DNA of 64,000 nt from NCBI GenBank assembly GCA_023229795.1, contig JALNYP010000009.1, positions 1 to 64,000 on the forward strand. The letters are read 5' to 3'. Below the pieces are notes generated by a model. The model searched no databases. It was not told the DNA's origin and saw only the letters and a list, made by a program, of their open reading frames with translations. Positions 1 through 8,724 of the stretch are shown in pieces. This DNA comes from Syntrophobacterales bacterium. GTDB taxonomy: Bacteria; Desulfobacterota; Desulfobaccia; Desulfobaccales; 0-14-0-80-60-11. The translations under genes and the position numbers were made by a program. Every line of letters begins with the position of its first letter. The first letter of the stretch is position 1.

Positions 1-659
1 CGGTGGCGGACACCAAGTCCATCGCCAAAAACGACGGCGACATCCTGATCTATGCCCTGTACCCCACCACCGGCATGCGCTTCCTGAAGTGGAAGTACGG
101 GATCGAGCCCATCCCGGCCGAGGTCAAAGCCAAGACCCTGGAGCAGGTCAAGCTGGAAGACGAGGTCTATAGCGCCATCAAGCAGAAAAAGCTCTTCGCC
201 AAGGTCAAGGAGTTTATCGACGGCCTTTCGAAAGCCGCGCCGGACAAGGGCCCGGGGCTGAGGACCTTCAACGTCTTCGTAGAGGGGCAGTACTACGCGG
301 TGGAGGTGGAGTGCACCTCCGGGGCCCCGGTGATCAGCGGGGTGGCCCCGGTGGCGGCCCCGGCCCCGGTAGCCGCGGCGCCTAAACCGGCGGCCGCGCC
401 GGCCCCCAAAGCCGCGGCCGCGGCCGAGACCCTGGGCGCCGGGGAAGTGCCGCTGCGCGCCCCCATGCCCGGCATGATCATCAGCTACGCGGTCAAGGTG
501 GGCGACAAGGTGGCCAACGGCGACCTGGTCTGCGTCCTCGAAGCCATGAAGATGCAAAACAGCCTCCCGGCCCCGGCCTCCGGCACCATCAAAGCCATCA
601 ACTTCGAACCCGGCGCCAGCGTGGCCAAAGACGCGGTGATTTTGGTGATTGAGAAGTAG
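1..659 (+). CDS. Biotin-carrier end of pyruvate carboxylase subunit B / oxaloacetate decarboxylase alpha (partial)
   Basis: This is the C-terminal part of a biotin-dependent carboxyltransferase; its beginning lies outside the window. About 115 residues of carboxylase C-terminal helical domain are followed by an Ala/Pro-rich linker of about 30 residues (repeated APAPVAAA-type units) and a biotinyl/lipoyl domain carrying the biotinylation motif EAMKMQ, whose second-last Lys receives biotin. In the family the swinging biotin arm carries CO2 between the carboxylase partner and pyruvate/oxaloacetate. The first readable codon, a GTG at base 3, is not taken as the true start because family members are about 600 residues long. 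The gene ends just before a strong terminator. Which of the two enzymes it is cannot be decided without the missing N-terminus. Confidence 0.85.
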   Translation, partial: VADTKSIAKNDGDILIYALYPTTGMRFLKWKYGIEPIPAEVKAKTLEQVKLEDEVYSAIKQKKLFAKVKEFIDGLSKAAPDKGPGLRTFNVFVEGQYYAVEVECTSGAPVISGVAPVAAPAPVAAAPKPAAAPAPKAAAAAETLGAGEVPLRAPMPGMIISYAVKVGDKVANGDLVCVLEAMKMQNSLPAPASGTIKAINFEPGASVAKDAVILVIEK

Positions 660-720
660 AGGCCGGGTAGACCAGAATGACCAGGGCAGCAAGTTTTAGC
701 GCTGGCCTTTGAAATCTAGG

Positions 721-759
721 AAAAAAAAGACCGGGGAAGCAATGCCCCGGTCTTTTTTT
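721..759. terminator. Bidirectional Rho-independent terminator
   Basis: A perfect stem, AGACCGGGG...CCCCGGTCT with a short loop, is flanked by an A-run on the left and a T-run on the right, so it can end transcription of the carboxylase gene on the plus strand and of the flavoprotein gene on the minus strand. Confidence 0.9.
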
Positions 760-786
760 GCGTGAGGAAAACCGCAGACCTCAGTC

Positions 787-820
787 TGCGCCTGCACAGG
801 GGAGACGCCTGAGCCACCAA
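787..820. repeat. REP-like palindromic element, diverged copy
   Basis: This is a diverged copy of an element seen near 10857, 34807 and 40511, with core CCCAGGCG-AGA-CGCCTGGG and flanks GCGCCTG and CCACC. Here the stem is imperfect (ACAGGGGAGACGCCTGAG). It lies between the terminator and the end of the flavoprotein gene. Confidence 0.6.
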
Positions 821-1969
821 TCAGGCGACGAACAGAGTTTTCAGCTTGATCAGCAGGCCCAGATCTCCCTGGATGCGGAATTGGCCTCCCAGAAAGGCGG
901 TGGTGCCGTCCAGTTCTCCCCGGGCGATGGCCAACCAGACCTCCGCCGGGGTTCTGATGATGATATTGGGGTGGTCCGCGGGCCCCTCATGGAAGGTGGC
1001 TTGCTGGTCGTGGATGGCCAGGTGGGCGGTAAAAGTTTCGCTGCCGCTGACCTCAAATTGATAGATAGCCGTGACGCCCTCTGCGGCCTTGGGGTTCAAG
1101 GCCTGAGGCATCATCTCCAGCAGTTCCCGGGCGTTGCCGGGAGTACCGGGCCGGCTGCCGGCCGCGGCCGGGGCAGCCGTACCGGCCTCCTCTTGCGGTT
1201 GCTCCCGGTGACCTCTGGCCACGGCTTCCCGTATATCCGGAGTAGCGGTGGGGTGGGAGCGGCGTTGCCCCACATAGGCCTCGAAGCTCTTAAACAGCCC
1301 CATTTCCTGCCAGTGCTCAACGTCGGCCACCATAAAATCCCGGTTCTCTTTAATGAGATTGCTCATAAATTGCCAGTAGCGGAGATCCTGGTCCGTGGCC
1401 GGATAGCGCCGGCCTTCCTTTACCGCCCGGACCAGGTCCCGAGCCAGGTCCGCGGCCCGAGCTTCCACGGCCTCGCGGCCGATAAATTCGCCGGGGCTCA
1501 CCGCGATGGCAGTGAACTGCCCCACGGAAAAGGCGCCGAAGGCCCGGAGGACTCGGCTCAGGTAATCGGCCACCGAGGTTTCGCCATAGCCCGCGGAGAC
1601 GCTCACCACCAGGCCGGGCTTCCAATCGCGCTGCGGCCGGTGGCCGTAACCCAGGGACCGGTCCAGGAAAGTCTTCATCTGGGCGGTGACGTTGAAAAAA
1701 AAGACCGGGGAGGCCAGGATGACGGCATCAGCCTCCAGGACCTTGCGGACCACCGGCTTGTAATCGTCGCGAACCCAACAGGCGCCCTCTTCCAGGCAGG
1801 TGGCGCAGCCGGTGCAGTAGCCGATATTATGCTGGCTCAGAAAAACCTCTTCCAGATCGAACCCCTCTCGGGAGAGGTGCTCCCCCAGCATGGCCACCAT
1901 CTGGGAGGTATTGCCGAACCCTTCGTGCGGAGAGCCGTTGATGGCCACCACGTTATACTGCCTGGTCAT
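821..1969 (-). CDS. Iron-sulfur flavoprotein (flavodoxin-like reductase) fused to an SCP2 domain
   Basis: The 382-residue protein has two parts. Residues 1-190 are a flavodoxin-fold NADPH-dependent FMN reductase: it begins with a NGSPHEGFGNT phosphate-binding loop and has a Cys cluster C52-x2-C55-x2-C58-x5-C64, the arrangement used by Isf-type iron-sulfur flavoproteins for a 4Fe-4S cluster. An aligned ILASPVFFFNVTAQMKTFLDR segment is the family's second hallmark. Residues about 280-382 resemble the SCP2 sterol-carrier fold (hydrophobic ligand tunnel), ending in FRIQGDLGLLIKLKTLF. An Ala/Pro-rich linker (about 255-275) joins them. A cytoplasmic electron-transfer flavoprotein with a hydrophobic-ligand domain is the likely role; the substrate is unknown. 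A decayed MerR gene sits directly upstream on the same strand. Confidence 0.8.
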   Translation of the reverse strand: MTRQYNVVAINGSPHEGFGNTSQMVAMLGEHLSREGFDLEEVFLSQHNIGYCTGCATCLEEGACWVRDDYKPVVRKVLEADAVILASPVFFFNVTAQMKTFLDRSLGYGHRPQRDWKPGLVVSVSAGYGETSVADYLSRVLRAFGAFSVGQFTAIAVSPGEFIGREAVEARAADLARDLVRAVKEGRRYPATDQDLRYWQFMSNLIKENRDFMVADVEHWQEMGLFKSFEAYVGQRRSHPTATPDIREAVARGHREQPQEEAGTAAPAAAGSRPGTPGNARELLEMMPQALNPKAAEGVTAIYQFEVSGSETFTAHLAIHDQQATFHEGPADHPNIIIRTPAEVWLAIARGELDGTTAFLGGQFRIQGDLGLLIKLKTLFVA

Positions 1970-2011
1970 GACATTCTCCTTTTTCGGTGCTGATAGCCAG
2001 AATCTTTATTT

Positions 2012-2254
2012 TTATGCAGAGGCCATGATCTCGAGGCCTTTCTGAATCAGCATGTTAAAAGCAATAGATTCCGCGCGACCGGGATCGTAAGAGGCCAGTT
2101 GCGGTTATTTGACCGGCGGCAGGAGTCCCGCATGCGGATATTGGAGGATAGTGGACTTGGAGACCCAGGTGGCCGCCACCAATTTCAACGGGCGGAAGCC
2201 AACGGCGTCGCGATTTTCTATCCGGGAGGAGGCCGCCCGGCGGGTCACCGGCAT
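2012..2254 (-). pseudogene. Decayed MerR-family regulator
   Basis: Read from the ATG at 2254 this frame encodes about 49 residues ending KSTILQYPHAGLLPPVK, then meets TAA at 2105-2107. The same frame continues with LASYDPGRAESIAF and further residues to a second stop at 2012. The pieces line up with the MerR pattern in which a helix-turn-helix (VSKSTIL-Y--GLLPPPVK) is followed by a Y-P-x-x-E/V-I-F helix. The in-frame stop and the short length (81 codons, usual 110-150) argue for decay. It lies 42 bp upstream of the flavoprotein start on the same strand, so it may once have regulated it. The match is by eye. Confidence 0.45.
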
Positions 2255-2453
2255 GGTCCTCTCTCGCCGTCGTCGGTGAAGGATTTAGCATCAAAGGCAC
2301 AAGCTGTCAAGTATATCTTCACACTCAACCGGGCATTTGGCGGCTTACGGAGAACTGTGGAAGGGGGGATTCCGGTATTGACCGACGCCCCGGCCCGTTG
2401 TACATTCACCGCAGATATCGGCCCACAGCCAATCAGAGCATATCGGGAGCCAC

Positions 2454-3428
2454 GTGTCCATACCCATCCGGCTTAGAGACATTCCCCTGGCCCAGATCGA
2501 CGCCGAGGCGCTCGTCTTGACGACCGCGGCGACCCCGGATCTGGAGCGCCTGATGATTTCCCTCCAGGAAGTGGGGCTGCTTAATCCTCCCTGGCTGAAG
2601 CCGCAGCCCGGCCGCAGCCGCTGGCAGGTGGTGACCGGGACCCGGCGCGTCCAGGCCGCGGCTCGATTAGGCTGGCCTGAGATTACGGCTCGCCTGGTGC
2701 CCGAGGATACTGCCGATTTTTCCTGCCTGCTGGTACACCTCTTCGATAACGCCTTCACCCGGGGATTTAACCTGAAGGAGCAGGCCGCGCTGGCGGCCCG
2801 GCTGCTCAGGTATTGCGACCGGCAGGCGGTGGTCAGCCGTTATCTGCCTTACCTGGGTCTTGCCCCGTCAGGAGCCCACCTGGAGCGGCTCCTCAAGATG
2901 GCCGGCCTGGAGGCGCCCTGGCAGGAGTTGGCGGCCCAGGGCCGCCTGGCCCTCACCGCCGGGGCTTTGCTGGCCGGGTGGGACCCTGAGGACCGGGCCG
3001 CGGCCTGGCCATATCTTGAGGCGTTGCGGTTGAGCCAGAGCAAGCAGGAAGAATTTCTGGAGCAGGTGAGCCTCCTGGCCCGCCGGGAGGGCCTCGCCCC
3101 GGCCGGGGTTCTGGCCCGGGAGGAAGTTGCACGGGCTCTGAATGATCCCGACCGGACCCCGCCGGAGAGATTGGCCGCGGTGCGTCAGCAACTGTACCGC
3201 TGGGTCTATCCCCGCCTGAGTGCGGCCCGGGAGGCCTTCGAGACCGCGCTGGGCCGGCTGGGCTTCAAACGCCACCCCCGGATGCGCCTGCAACCGCCGC
3301 CGACCTTTGAAGGCCCCGATTTTCACCTGGAAATCAAATTCCGGGACGCCCCGGAACTGCAACAACTCCTGGCCGAACTCACCCGCCTGACCCACCCGCC
3401 GGATTTCGACGACCTGACCCGTCTGTAA
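2454..3428 (+). CDS. ParB/sulfiredoxin-fold domain protein
   Basis: The 324-residue protein starts at GTG 2454, preceded by a GGGAG ribosome site. Residues about 1-110 match the ParB N-terminal fold: a DIPLAQID opening, then a GLLNPPWLKP stretch and the V(V)TGTRRVQAAARLGW motif that corresponds to the ParB GERRWRAAKLAG box. The remainder is helical, with no recognisable ParB helix-turn-helix by eye. There is no parA next to it, so it is probably not the chromosome-segregation ParB but one of the stand-alone ParB-like proteins common in this phylum. Its function is unknown. Confidence 0.7.
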   Translation: MSIPIRLRDIPLAQIDAEALVLTTAATPDLERLMISLQEVGLLNPPWLKPQPGRSRWQVVTGTRRVQAAARLGWPEITARLVPEDTADFSCLLVHLFDNAFTRGFNLKEQAALAARLLRYCDRQAVVSRYLPYLGLAPSGAHLERLLKMAGLEAPWQELAAQGRLALTAGALLAGWDPEDRAAAWPYLEALRLSQSKQEEFLEQVSLLARREGLAPAGVLAREEVARALNDPDRTPPERLAAVRQQLYRWVYPRLSAAREAFETALGRLGFKRHPRMRLQPPPTFEGPDFHLEIKFRDAPELQQLLAELTRLTHPPDFDDLTRL

Positions 3429-3559
3429 GCACGACATATCAGCTAGCAGCCAAAATGAGCGCAAAGGGGGCCTTTTAATCCGCCTTGACTTTATTAACCA
3501 ATGTTCTACTATGGGCAAAAATACTGGGTAATTTACAAAATGTAAGGAGGGGGCTTTCG

Positions 3560-4906
3560 ATGCTCGTTTTCATCAGTGACCTGCATTTTGTGGATGGCAG
3601 CGCGGGCGAACATAATCCGCCGGTGGAGGCCTTTGAATATTTTTTCGAAGACCTGGTTTCCATCGCGGGCAAAGACAGCAACCAAATCAAGGAAATAAAA
3701 ATCATCTTGTTGGGTGATGTCTTCGACCTGCTGCGTACCGAAAAGTGGTTCAAATTTGATGAGGATGAGCGTCCCTGGGGGTACAATGAGGCGAAAATTG
3801 AGGACCACGCCAATGAAATTCTATCAGGAATTTTGGCAAAGAACTCTCAGCCCTTTCGGACCCTCAGGGATGGGATAAAGAACCTGAAGGGCCGGTGCCA
3901 ACGATTTGCCCAATGCCGCCTCGAATCAGAGCCCCGGCTATTTTATATCCCCGGCAACCACGATCGACTCGTCAATAAATATAGCAGCCTGAGAGTTGAG
4001 GTCTGCAAATGCCTCGGTATTCCCCGGGACTGGCATAGCCCTGCCGATCCCTTCCCTCATACGCATGAAGACTTGCGGTACGGGGTTTTCGCTCGCCATG
4101 GCCATGAATTCGATATCTTTAACTATGAAAGCGGGGCTTCCTATACCTTGCCGGATTATGAACGGGTGCCCATCGGTGACCCCATCACCACCGAACTGGT
4201 GGCCCGCCTCCCGTATGAGGCGGACCTGTACCTTCAGGGCCAGGGATTATCAGAAGCAGAACGGCAACCTATCAAGGCCAGGTTGCAGGAAATCGAGAAT
4301 GTCAGGCCCCTGGCAGCTACCATTGAATGGCTGCTTTATCGGCTGCAGCAGGAAGAGGAGCCGGTGGTCAAGGAAGCCATCGAATCTGCCATCAACAAGT
4401 CCATCGTTCTCTTTGAGCAGCTCAATTATGTGCACCTGTGGTATGAACGCCACGACCTGAGCGCTAACCCCATTGATGAAGCCGACAAGATCCAGACCTT
4501 CCTGTTTCTCTTGAAGAGACTAAAGCTCTCGGTATTAGACGAACTTTTCCATTTGGTCGACCGAGTCAAAGGAGCGGGATTCTTCCTGAAGGACGACCTG
4601 AGGGAGGCGGCCCCCCAGGAACTCCCCCGGTTGGACCCCCGCTTTCGCTATGTGGTTTACGGCCATACCCATGAGCCCCTGGTAGCGGCCTTGCGTTCCG
4701 ACCCCCCGCTCGCAGGAGACTTGCGGCCCCTGGAAAAGGTTTACCTGAACACCGGCACCTGGCGCGCCCGGTATTATCAGGCCAGCGAAGATAATTCGTT
4801 CATGAGTTGGAAGAATATGACCTACGTCATTTTTTACCGGGAAGATGAGAGGACGGGGAGAATGGCCGATTTCGAGACCTGGACCGGGACCCTGAAGACC
4901 ACCTAG
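3560..4906 (+). CDS. Calcineurin-like metallophosphoesterase
   Basis: The 448-residue protein carries the complete metallophosphoesterase signature in order: ISDLHFVDG (D-x-H), GDVFDL (G-D-x-x-D), IPGNHDR (G-N-H-D), ARHGHEFD and YGHTHEP (G-H-x-H). These residues bind two metals in the family. The start at 3560 is chosen because TAAGGAGGGGG lies just upstream and the first residues enter the catalytic strand at once; an in-frame upstream ATG at 3485 has no such site. A long helical insert (about residues 215-345) separates the metal motifs. Substrate unknown. It stands alone between the ParB-like gene and a small coiled-coil gene. Confidence 0.85.
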   Translation: MLVFISDLHFVDGSAGEHNPPVEAFEYFFEDLVSIAGKDSNQIKEIKIILLGDVFDLLRTEKWFKFDEDERPWGYNEAKIEDHANEILSGILAKNSQPFRTLRDGIKNLKGRCQRFAQCRLESEPRLFYIPGNHDRLVNKYSSLRVEVCKCLGIPRDWHSPADPFPHTHEDLRYGVFARHGHEFDIFNYESGASYTLPDYERVPIGDPITTELVARLPYEADLYLQGQGLSEAERQPIKARLQEIENVRPLAATIEWLLYRLQQEEEPVVKEAIESAINKSIVLFEQLNYVHLWYERHDLSANPIDEADKIQTFLFLLKRLKLSVLDELFHLVDRVKGAGFFLKDDLREAAPQELPRLDPRFRYVVYGHTHEPLVAALRSDPPLAGDLRPLEKVYLNTGTWRARYYQASEDNSFMSWKNMTYVIFYREDERTGRMADFETWTGTLKTT

Positions 4907-5060
4907 CCCGGTTTTCCGTAAATCCCACATCAAATTGAGCCGATAGGGGAGGCAGGCCCCGCGCCTTCTACCTGGGGCCATGGCCCTCAGTTTAAAGATT
5001 ATGGCCTCGCGCCCCGATGACATTCCCAGGGAGATGAATAACTGCTGGGAGGAATGGCAT

Positions 5061-5360
5061 ATGGAAAAGAAGGATACCGCGGCCATGGAAGAGCGGCTGG
5101 CCGAGATGGGCCGGCGTCTGGCAACGTTAAAGGCGCAGTTGGAAGCGGCGGAAGGCGAAGTCAAGGCGGAGTTGGAGAAACGCATCGATGCGGCCTCCGC
5201 GGGCCAGGAAGAACAACGCCGCCGTCTGCAACGGCTCAAAGACGCGGGCCTGGACCGGTGGGACGCCCTCAAAGACGAGGCCGGCCAGGGCTGGGAAGAA
5301 CTGGAAAAATCCTTGCAGGACCTGGCGGCCAAGCTTAAGAAAAAACCCTCGAAGCGGTGA
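5061..5360 (+). CDS. Small charged coiled-coil protein
   Basis: A 99-residue protein, almost entirely helical, with heptad-like Glu/Lys/Arg/Leu spacing (for example EERLAEMGRRLATLKAQLEAA) and a Lys-rich end. The start at 5061 follows a GGGAGG site; in-frame ATGs upstream lack one. No catalytic motif, signal peptide or membrane segment is visible. Similar small proteins are usually annotated as hypothetical coiled-coil proteins, and no function can be assigned here. An inverted repeat follows the gene. Confidence 0.65.
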   Translation: MEKKDTAAMEERLAEMGRRLATLKAQLEAAEGEVKAELEKRIDAASAGQEEQRRRLQRLKDAGLDRWDALKDEAGQGWEELEKSLQDLAAKLKKKPSKR

Positions 5361-5369
5361 TGCCAGGAC

Positions 5370-5395
5370 GCGTCCCGGTCTTCGGGCCGGGACGC
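5370..5395. terminator. Inverted repeat, possible terminator without T-run
   Basis: A perfect 9-bp stem, GCGTCCCGG/CCGGGACGC with an 8-nt loop, begins 10 bp after the coiled-coil gene. No T-run follows, so factor-independent termination is uncertain. Confidence 0.45.
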
Positions 5396-5471
5396 CTTGC
5401 ACCCTGCGGCGGCGTACTTATCTTGTCAGGCAGCACGTCTACCGTGCTCATCCTGCCCCAAGGAGCCCGAC

Positions 5472-7565
5472 ATGTCGGAACGCCGGCCCAACCGCCTGCT
5501 CGCCACGACCAGCCCTTATCTTCAGCAGCATGCCTATAATCCGGTGGATTGGTATCCCTGGGGTCCCGAGGCCCTGGAGCGGGCCCGGCGGGAAGACCGG
5601 CCCATTTTTCTGAGCATCGGCTACTCCACCTGCCACTGGTGCCACGTCATGGCCCATGAATCGTTCGAGAACCCAGCCATCGCCGACATCATGAACGCGA
5701 ACTTTGTCAACATCAAGGTGGACCGGGAAGAGCGCCCCGACCTGGATGAGACGTATATGACCGCGGTGCAGGTGCTCACCGGCCACGGCGGCTGGCCCTT
5801 AAGCGTCTTTCTCACCCCGGATTTGAAGCCCTTTTACGGCGGCACGTATTTTCCCCCGGAAGACCGGGGCGGGCTGCCCGGTTTTCCCCGCCTGCTGCTG
5901 GCCCTCAGCCAGGCGTACGAGCAGAACCGCGAGCAGTTGGCCGCGCTCTCCCTCAAGGTGGAAAGCCACGTGCAGCGGCTGGGGGAGATGCCGGGGGGCG
6001 GCGGCGACCTCAGCCGGGAGTCCCTGGACCAGGCAGCCCATGGCCTGGCGCAGGACTTCGACCCGGTGTACGGCGGCCTGGGCAACGCCCCCAAGTTTCC
6101 CCGGTCCCTGGAGTGGGATTTCTTGCTCCATTATCATCACCTTTCCGGGGAGGCGCAGATATTCGAAAAGCTGGCCTTCACCCTGGAGAAGATGGCCCGG
6201 GGCGGCATCTACGATCAACTGGGCGGGGGCTTCCATCGCTACAGCGTGGACGCGGCCTGGGTGGTGCCGCATTTCGAGAAGATGCTCTATGACAGCGCCT
6301 TGCTGGCGCCCCTCTACCTGGCGCACTGGCAACTGAGCGGCAGCGCCTTGTCCCGCCGTATCAGCCGGGAGACCCTGGATTTTATCATACGGGACCTGGG
6401 CTCCCATCCGGGGGGCTTTTATGCCGCCTGGGACGCGGACAGCGAAGGGGTGGAAGGCAAATACTATGTCTGGAGCCGGGAGGAAGTGGCCCGGGTAGTG
6501 AGGGAAGAAGCCGCGCCCCTGGTGATGGCGGCCCTGGGGGTAACCCAGGAGGGGAACTTTGAGGGGGCTAATATCCTGACCCGGCCCCTGTCTCGCCTCG
6601 AACTGGCGGCCCGGTTCAACCTGACGCCGGACCAGGCGGGGCCTACTCTAGAGGAGGCCATGGATCGGCTGCGCCAGGTGCGGAGCCAACGGGTGCCGCC
6701 CCACCGGGATGAAAAGGTGATTGTTTCCTGGAACGGCCTGGCCATCACCGCGCTGGCCCGGGGAGCCCAGGTCCTGGAAGAGCGGCGCTACTATGAGGCC
6801 GCGGCCCGGGCAGCGCGCTTCCTGCTCCGGGACTTGTTTCGGGAAAACACGCTATTCCGCATCTGGACCGCGGGCCAGCTCAGCGTGCCCGGCTTTTCCG
6901 AGGACTACGCCCTGTTGGCCAATGCCCTCCTGGATCTCTACGAGACCGATTTTGATCCCTTCTGGGTGAGTGAGGCCCGGCGTTTGGCAGGCCTGCTGGA
7001 GGACAGGTTTCTGGACCCGGCGGACGGTACCTATTTTTACGTGGACCGGGGCCAGGAGACGCCCCTGGTGCGCTCCAAGAGCATTTATGACCAGGTCCTG
7101 CCCTCGGGGAACTCCATGGCGGCCCGGCTGAACTTCCGGCTCTATCGCCTGACCGAGGAGGCCAGGTATCAGGAGCGGGCCCAGGCGATTATCCGGCAAC
7201 TTCAGCCCCAGGCCCGGGAAAACCCTTGGGGCTTTGCCCATCTCTGGACGGTGATGACCCTTGTGCTCACCCCGCCGCTGGATCTCACCCTGGTGGGGGA
7301 CCCCCATGAGGCCCGGACGCAGGCCCTGCTCCAGGCGGCCCATCGCCATTACCTGCCGGAGCGGCGCCTGGTCCTGAAAAATCCGGCGGACGGCGCGGCC
7401 CTGGAAGCGCAATTGCCCTGGACCCGGGCCTATAGCCAGTCGGGAGAGGAGCCGGTGGCCTATCTCTGCCGGGATTTCACCTGCCTGCCGGGGATCACCG
7501 GGTCCGAGGAACTAGGTGAGAAATTGCCCGGGTCGCCTGCCAAGAACGCTAAGGAGCACCCATGA
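5472..7565 (+). CDS. DUF255 thioredoxin-domain protein (YyaL/SSP411 family)
   Basis: The protein is 697 residues, the usual length of the YyaL/spermatogenesis-associated-20 family. Residues about 5-165 form the N-terminal thioredoxin-like domain with the hallmark GYSTCHWCHVMAHESF (C-x-x-C) and VDREERPDLD. The rest is the (alpha/alpha)6-barrel domain found in glycan-processing enzymes, with FPRSLEWDFLL and the GGIYDQLGGGFHRYSVD signature. The start at 5472 is preceded by AAGGAG and gives the conserved RPNRLLATTSPYLQQH opening. The stop overlaps the next start (ATGA), so it is translationally coupled to the membrane cytochrome gene. The biochemical activity of the family is not established; a redox or sugar-epimerase-like role has been suggested for relatives. 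Confidence 0.9.
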   Translation: MSERRPNRLLATTSPYLQQHAYNPVDWYPWGPEALERARREDRPIFLSIGYSTCHWCHVMAHESFENPAIADIMNANFVNIKVDREERPDLDETYMTAVQVLTGHGGWPLSVFLTPDLKPFYGGTYFPPEDRGGLPGFPRLLLALSQAYEQNREQLAALSLKVESHVQRLGEMPGGGGDLSRESLDQAAHGLAQDFDPVYGGLGNAPKFPRSLEWDFLLHYHHLSGEAQIFEKLAFTLEKMARGGIYDQLGGGFHRYSVDAAWVVPHFEKMLYDSALLAPLYLAHWQLSGSALSRRISRETLDFIIRDLGSHPGGFYAAWDADSEGVEGKYYVWSREEVARVVREEAAPLVMAALGVTQEGNFEGANILTRPLSRLELAARFNLTPDQAGPTLEEAMDRLRQVRSQRVPPHRDEKVIVSWNGLAITALARGAQVLEERRYYEAAARAARFLLRDLFRENTLFRIWTAGQLSVPGFSEDYALLANALLDLYETDFDPFWVSEARRLAGLLEDRFLDPADGTYFYVDRGQETPLVRSKSIYDQVLPSGNSMAARLNFRLYRLTEEARYQERAQAIIRQLQPQARENPWGFAHLWTVMTLVLTPPLDLTLVGDPHEARTQALLQAAHRHYLPERRLVLKNPADGAALEAQLPWTRAYSQSGEEPVAYLCRDFTCLPGITGSEELGEKLPGSPAKNAKEHP

Positions 7566-8284
7566 CCGTATTCAATCCTATCTATAATGCCCTCTACGCT
7601 ATCGGCTATTCCGATCCGCTCCACCCGTCCGTGACCCATATACCAATCGGTTTGGTGGTGGCGGCCCTGGTCTTCGGCCTGGCGGGCCTGCTGCTGAAAC
7701 GTCCGCTGCTGGGGCTTTCGGCCCGGCACTGCCTGGTCCTGGCCTGGCTGTTTATCTTTCCTACGGTGCTCCTGGGCTTTATGGATTGGCAGCACTTCTA
7801 CCAGGGCGCCTGGCTGGTTCCCATTATCGTCAAGATCACCTTGGCCAGTTGCTTATTTGTGCTGCTCTCCATCGGGCTTATCTTCGTCTTCGCCGGCCGG
7901 GAGGAATCCAGGGCCCTCCTGGGCATCTTTCTTATCGCCTTCTTTATCGTGGTGGGATTGGGATATTTCGGCGGACGCCTGGTATTTGGCGGCCGGGCGC
8001 CCTACGCGCCGGCGAACCTGCAACCGGGGAAGAGGCTGTTTGAGAACAACTGCATGGCCTGTCATCCCAATGGCGGCAACGCCATTGTGGCCGAATACCT
8101 CTTAAACGGTTCCGATAACCTGGTGGATTTTGATAAATTTCGGGCCTTCATCAGAAATCCTCGGCTGGATAACGGCTCCAGAGGTCCCATGCCGGTATTT
8201 TCCACTGAGAAGCTGCCTGACGCCGAAGCCAGGGTCTTGTATGACTATGTCAAGTATGAATTCGGTAAGGCTGTAAAACCTTAG
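7562..8284 (+). CDS. DUF2231-like membrane protein with C-terminal cytochrome c domain
   Basis: A 240-residue protein. The first about 145 residues contain four predicted membrane helices and a conserved HPSVTHIPIG segment typical of DUF2231-type proteins. The C-terminal about 90 residues, after an APYAPANLQPGKRLFE junction, carry a single c-type haem site CMACH and a distal Met-containing stretch (SRGPMPVF) expected for the sixth haem ligand. This places the haem domain outside the cytoplasmic membrane. It overlaps the DUF255 gene by 4 bp. The ResB/CcsA genes at 44-46 kb could supply the haem attachment. It is probably a membrane-anchored electron carrier; its partner is unknown. Confidence 0.8.
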   Translation: MTVFNPIYNALYAIGYSDPLHPSVTHIPIGLVVAALVFGLAGLLLKRPLLGLSARHCLVLAWLFIFPTVLLGFMDWQHFYQGAWLVPIIVKITLASCLFVLLSIGLIFVFAGREESRALLGIFLIAFFIVVGLGYFGGRLVFGGRAPYAPANLQPGKRLFENNCMACHPNGGNAIVAEYLLNGSDNLVDFDKFRAFIRNPRLDNGSRGPMPVFSTEKLPDAEARVLYDYVKYEFGKAVKP

Positions 8285-8362
8285 ACTTTATTCACCTATT
8301 AGGATTTATAATCGCGGCCAGCCAGGGAGGGAGGGAGAGAAGGGGCGTTTTTTCAACAGATA

Positions 8363-8602
8363 TTATTGGCACCCTGAGCACTTTCGCACCCACAAGTAAT
8401 AGCAGTCCTCCTGCTTTTCCCAGGCCAGGACATCATCTTCGGAACGCTCCAGAATAATCACCAAATCCTGAAGGGTATCGTGGTCTCTCAGGCGAATCTC
8501 CAGGACCGCGCCCGCGGCCATCCGGGCCAGAGTGGATTTGCACAGGGCCAGGCTGAAGGGAATCACCACCCCGGAGAGATCCAGTCGCTGATCGGATTTC
8601 AT
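8363..8602 (-). CDS. TusA-like protein lacking the catalytic cysteine
   Basis: The 79-residue protein has the length and fold pattern of the TusA/SirA sulfur-carrier family. Its N-terminal motif reads LDLSGVVIPFSLALCK, where active members have LD-x-x-G-x-x-CPxP-L. The sulfur-binding Cys is replaced by Ile14 and the second Pro by Ser, while the first Pro is kept. A Cys lies seven residues further on (C21) and a C-S-G-C pair sits at the extreme C-terminus. It therefore cannot work as a standard persulfide carrier. It is divergently placed to the sigma-54 regulator and lies beyond the end of the Hdr cluster, so it may be a partner or regulator of that system. Confidence 0.65.
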   Translation of the reverse strand: MKSDQRLDLSGVVIPFSLALCKSTLARMAAGAVLEIRLRDHDTLQDLVIILERSEDDVLAWEKQEDCYYLWVRKCSGCQ

Positions 8603-8724
8603 GACAGTACACCCGCGGCCGCTATAAGGCGCGGCCTCCTGCTGCGATCCATGCCGGGCTTGGCCGGCCTCAAGAAAATCATCCCCAGTTGCGCCCCGGC
8701 GGGGTATCGGTTATCATCCATGTT

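Noticed and set aside
758..1993. 411-residue plus-strand frame opposite the flavoprotein
   Set aside because: It is antisense to a gene with clear motifs, carries no recognisable fold and is the usual long shadow in GC-rich DNA.
2099..2476. 125-residue plus-strand frame before the ParB-like gene
   Set aside because: No ribosome site or motif, overlaps the MerR relic and the real start at 2454.
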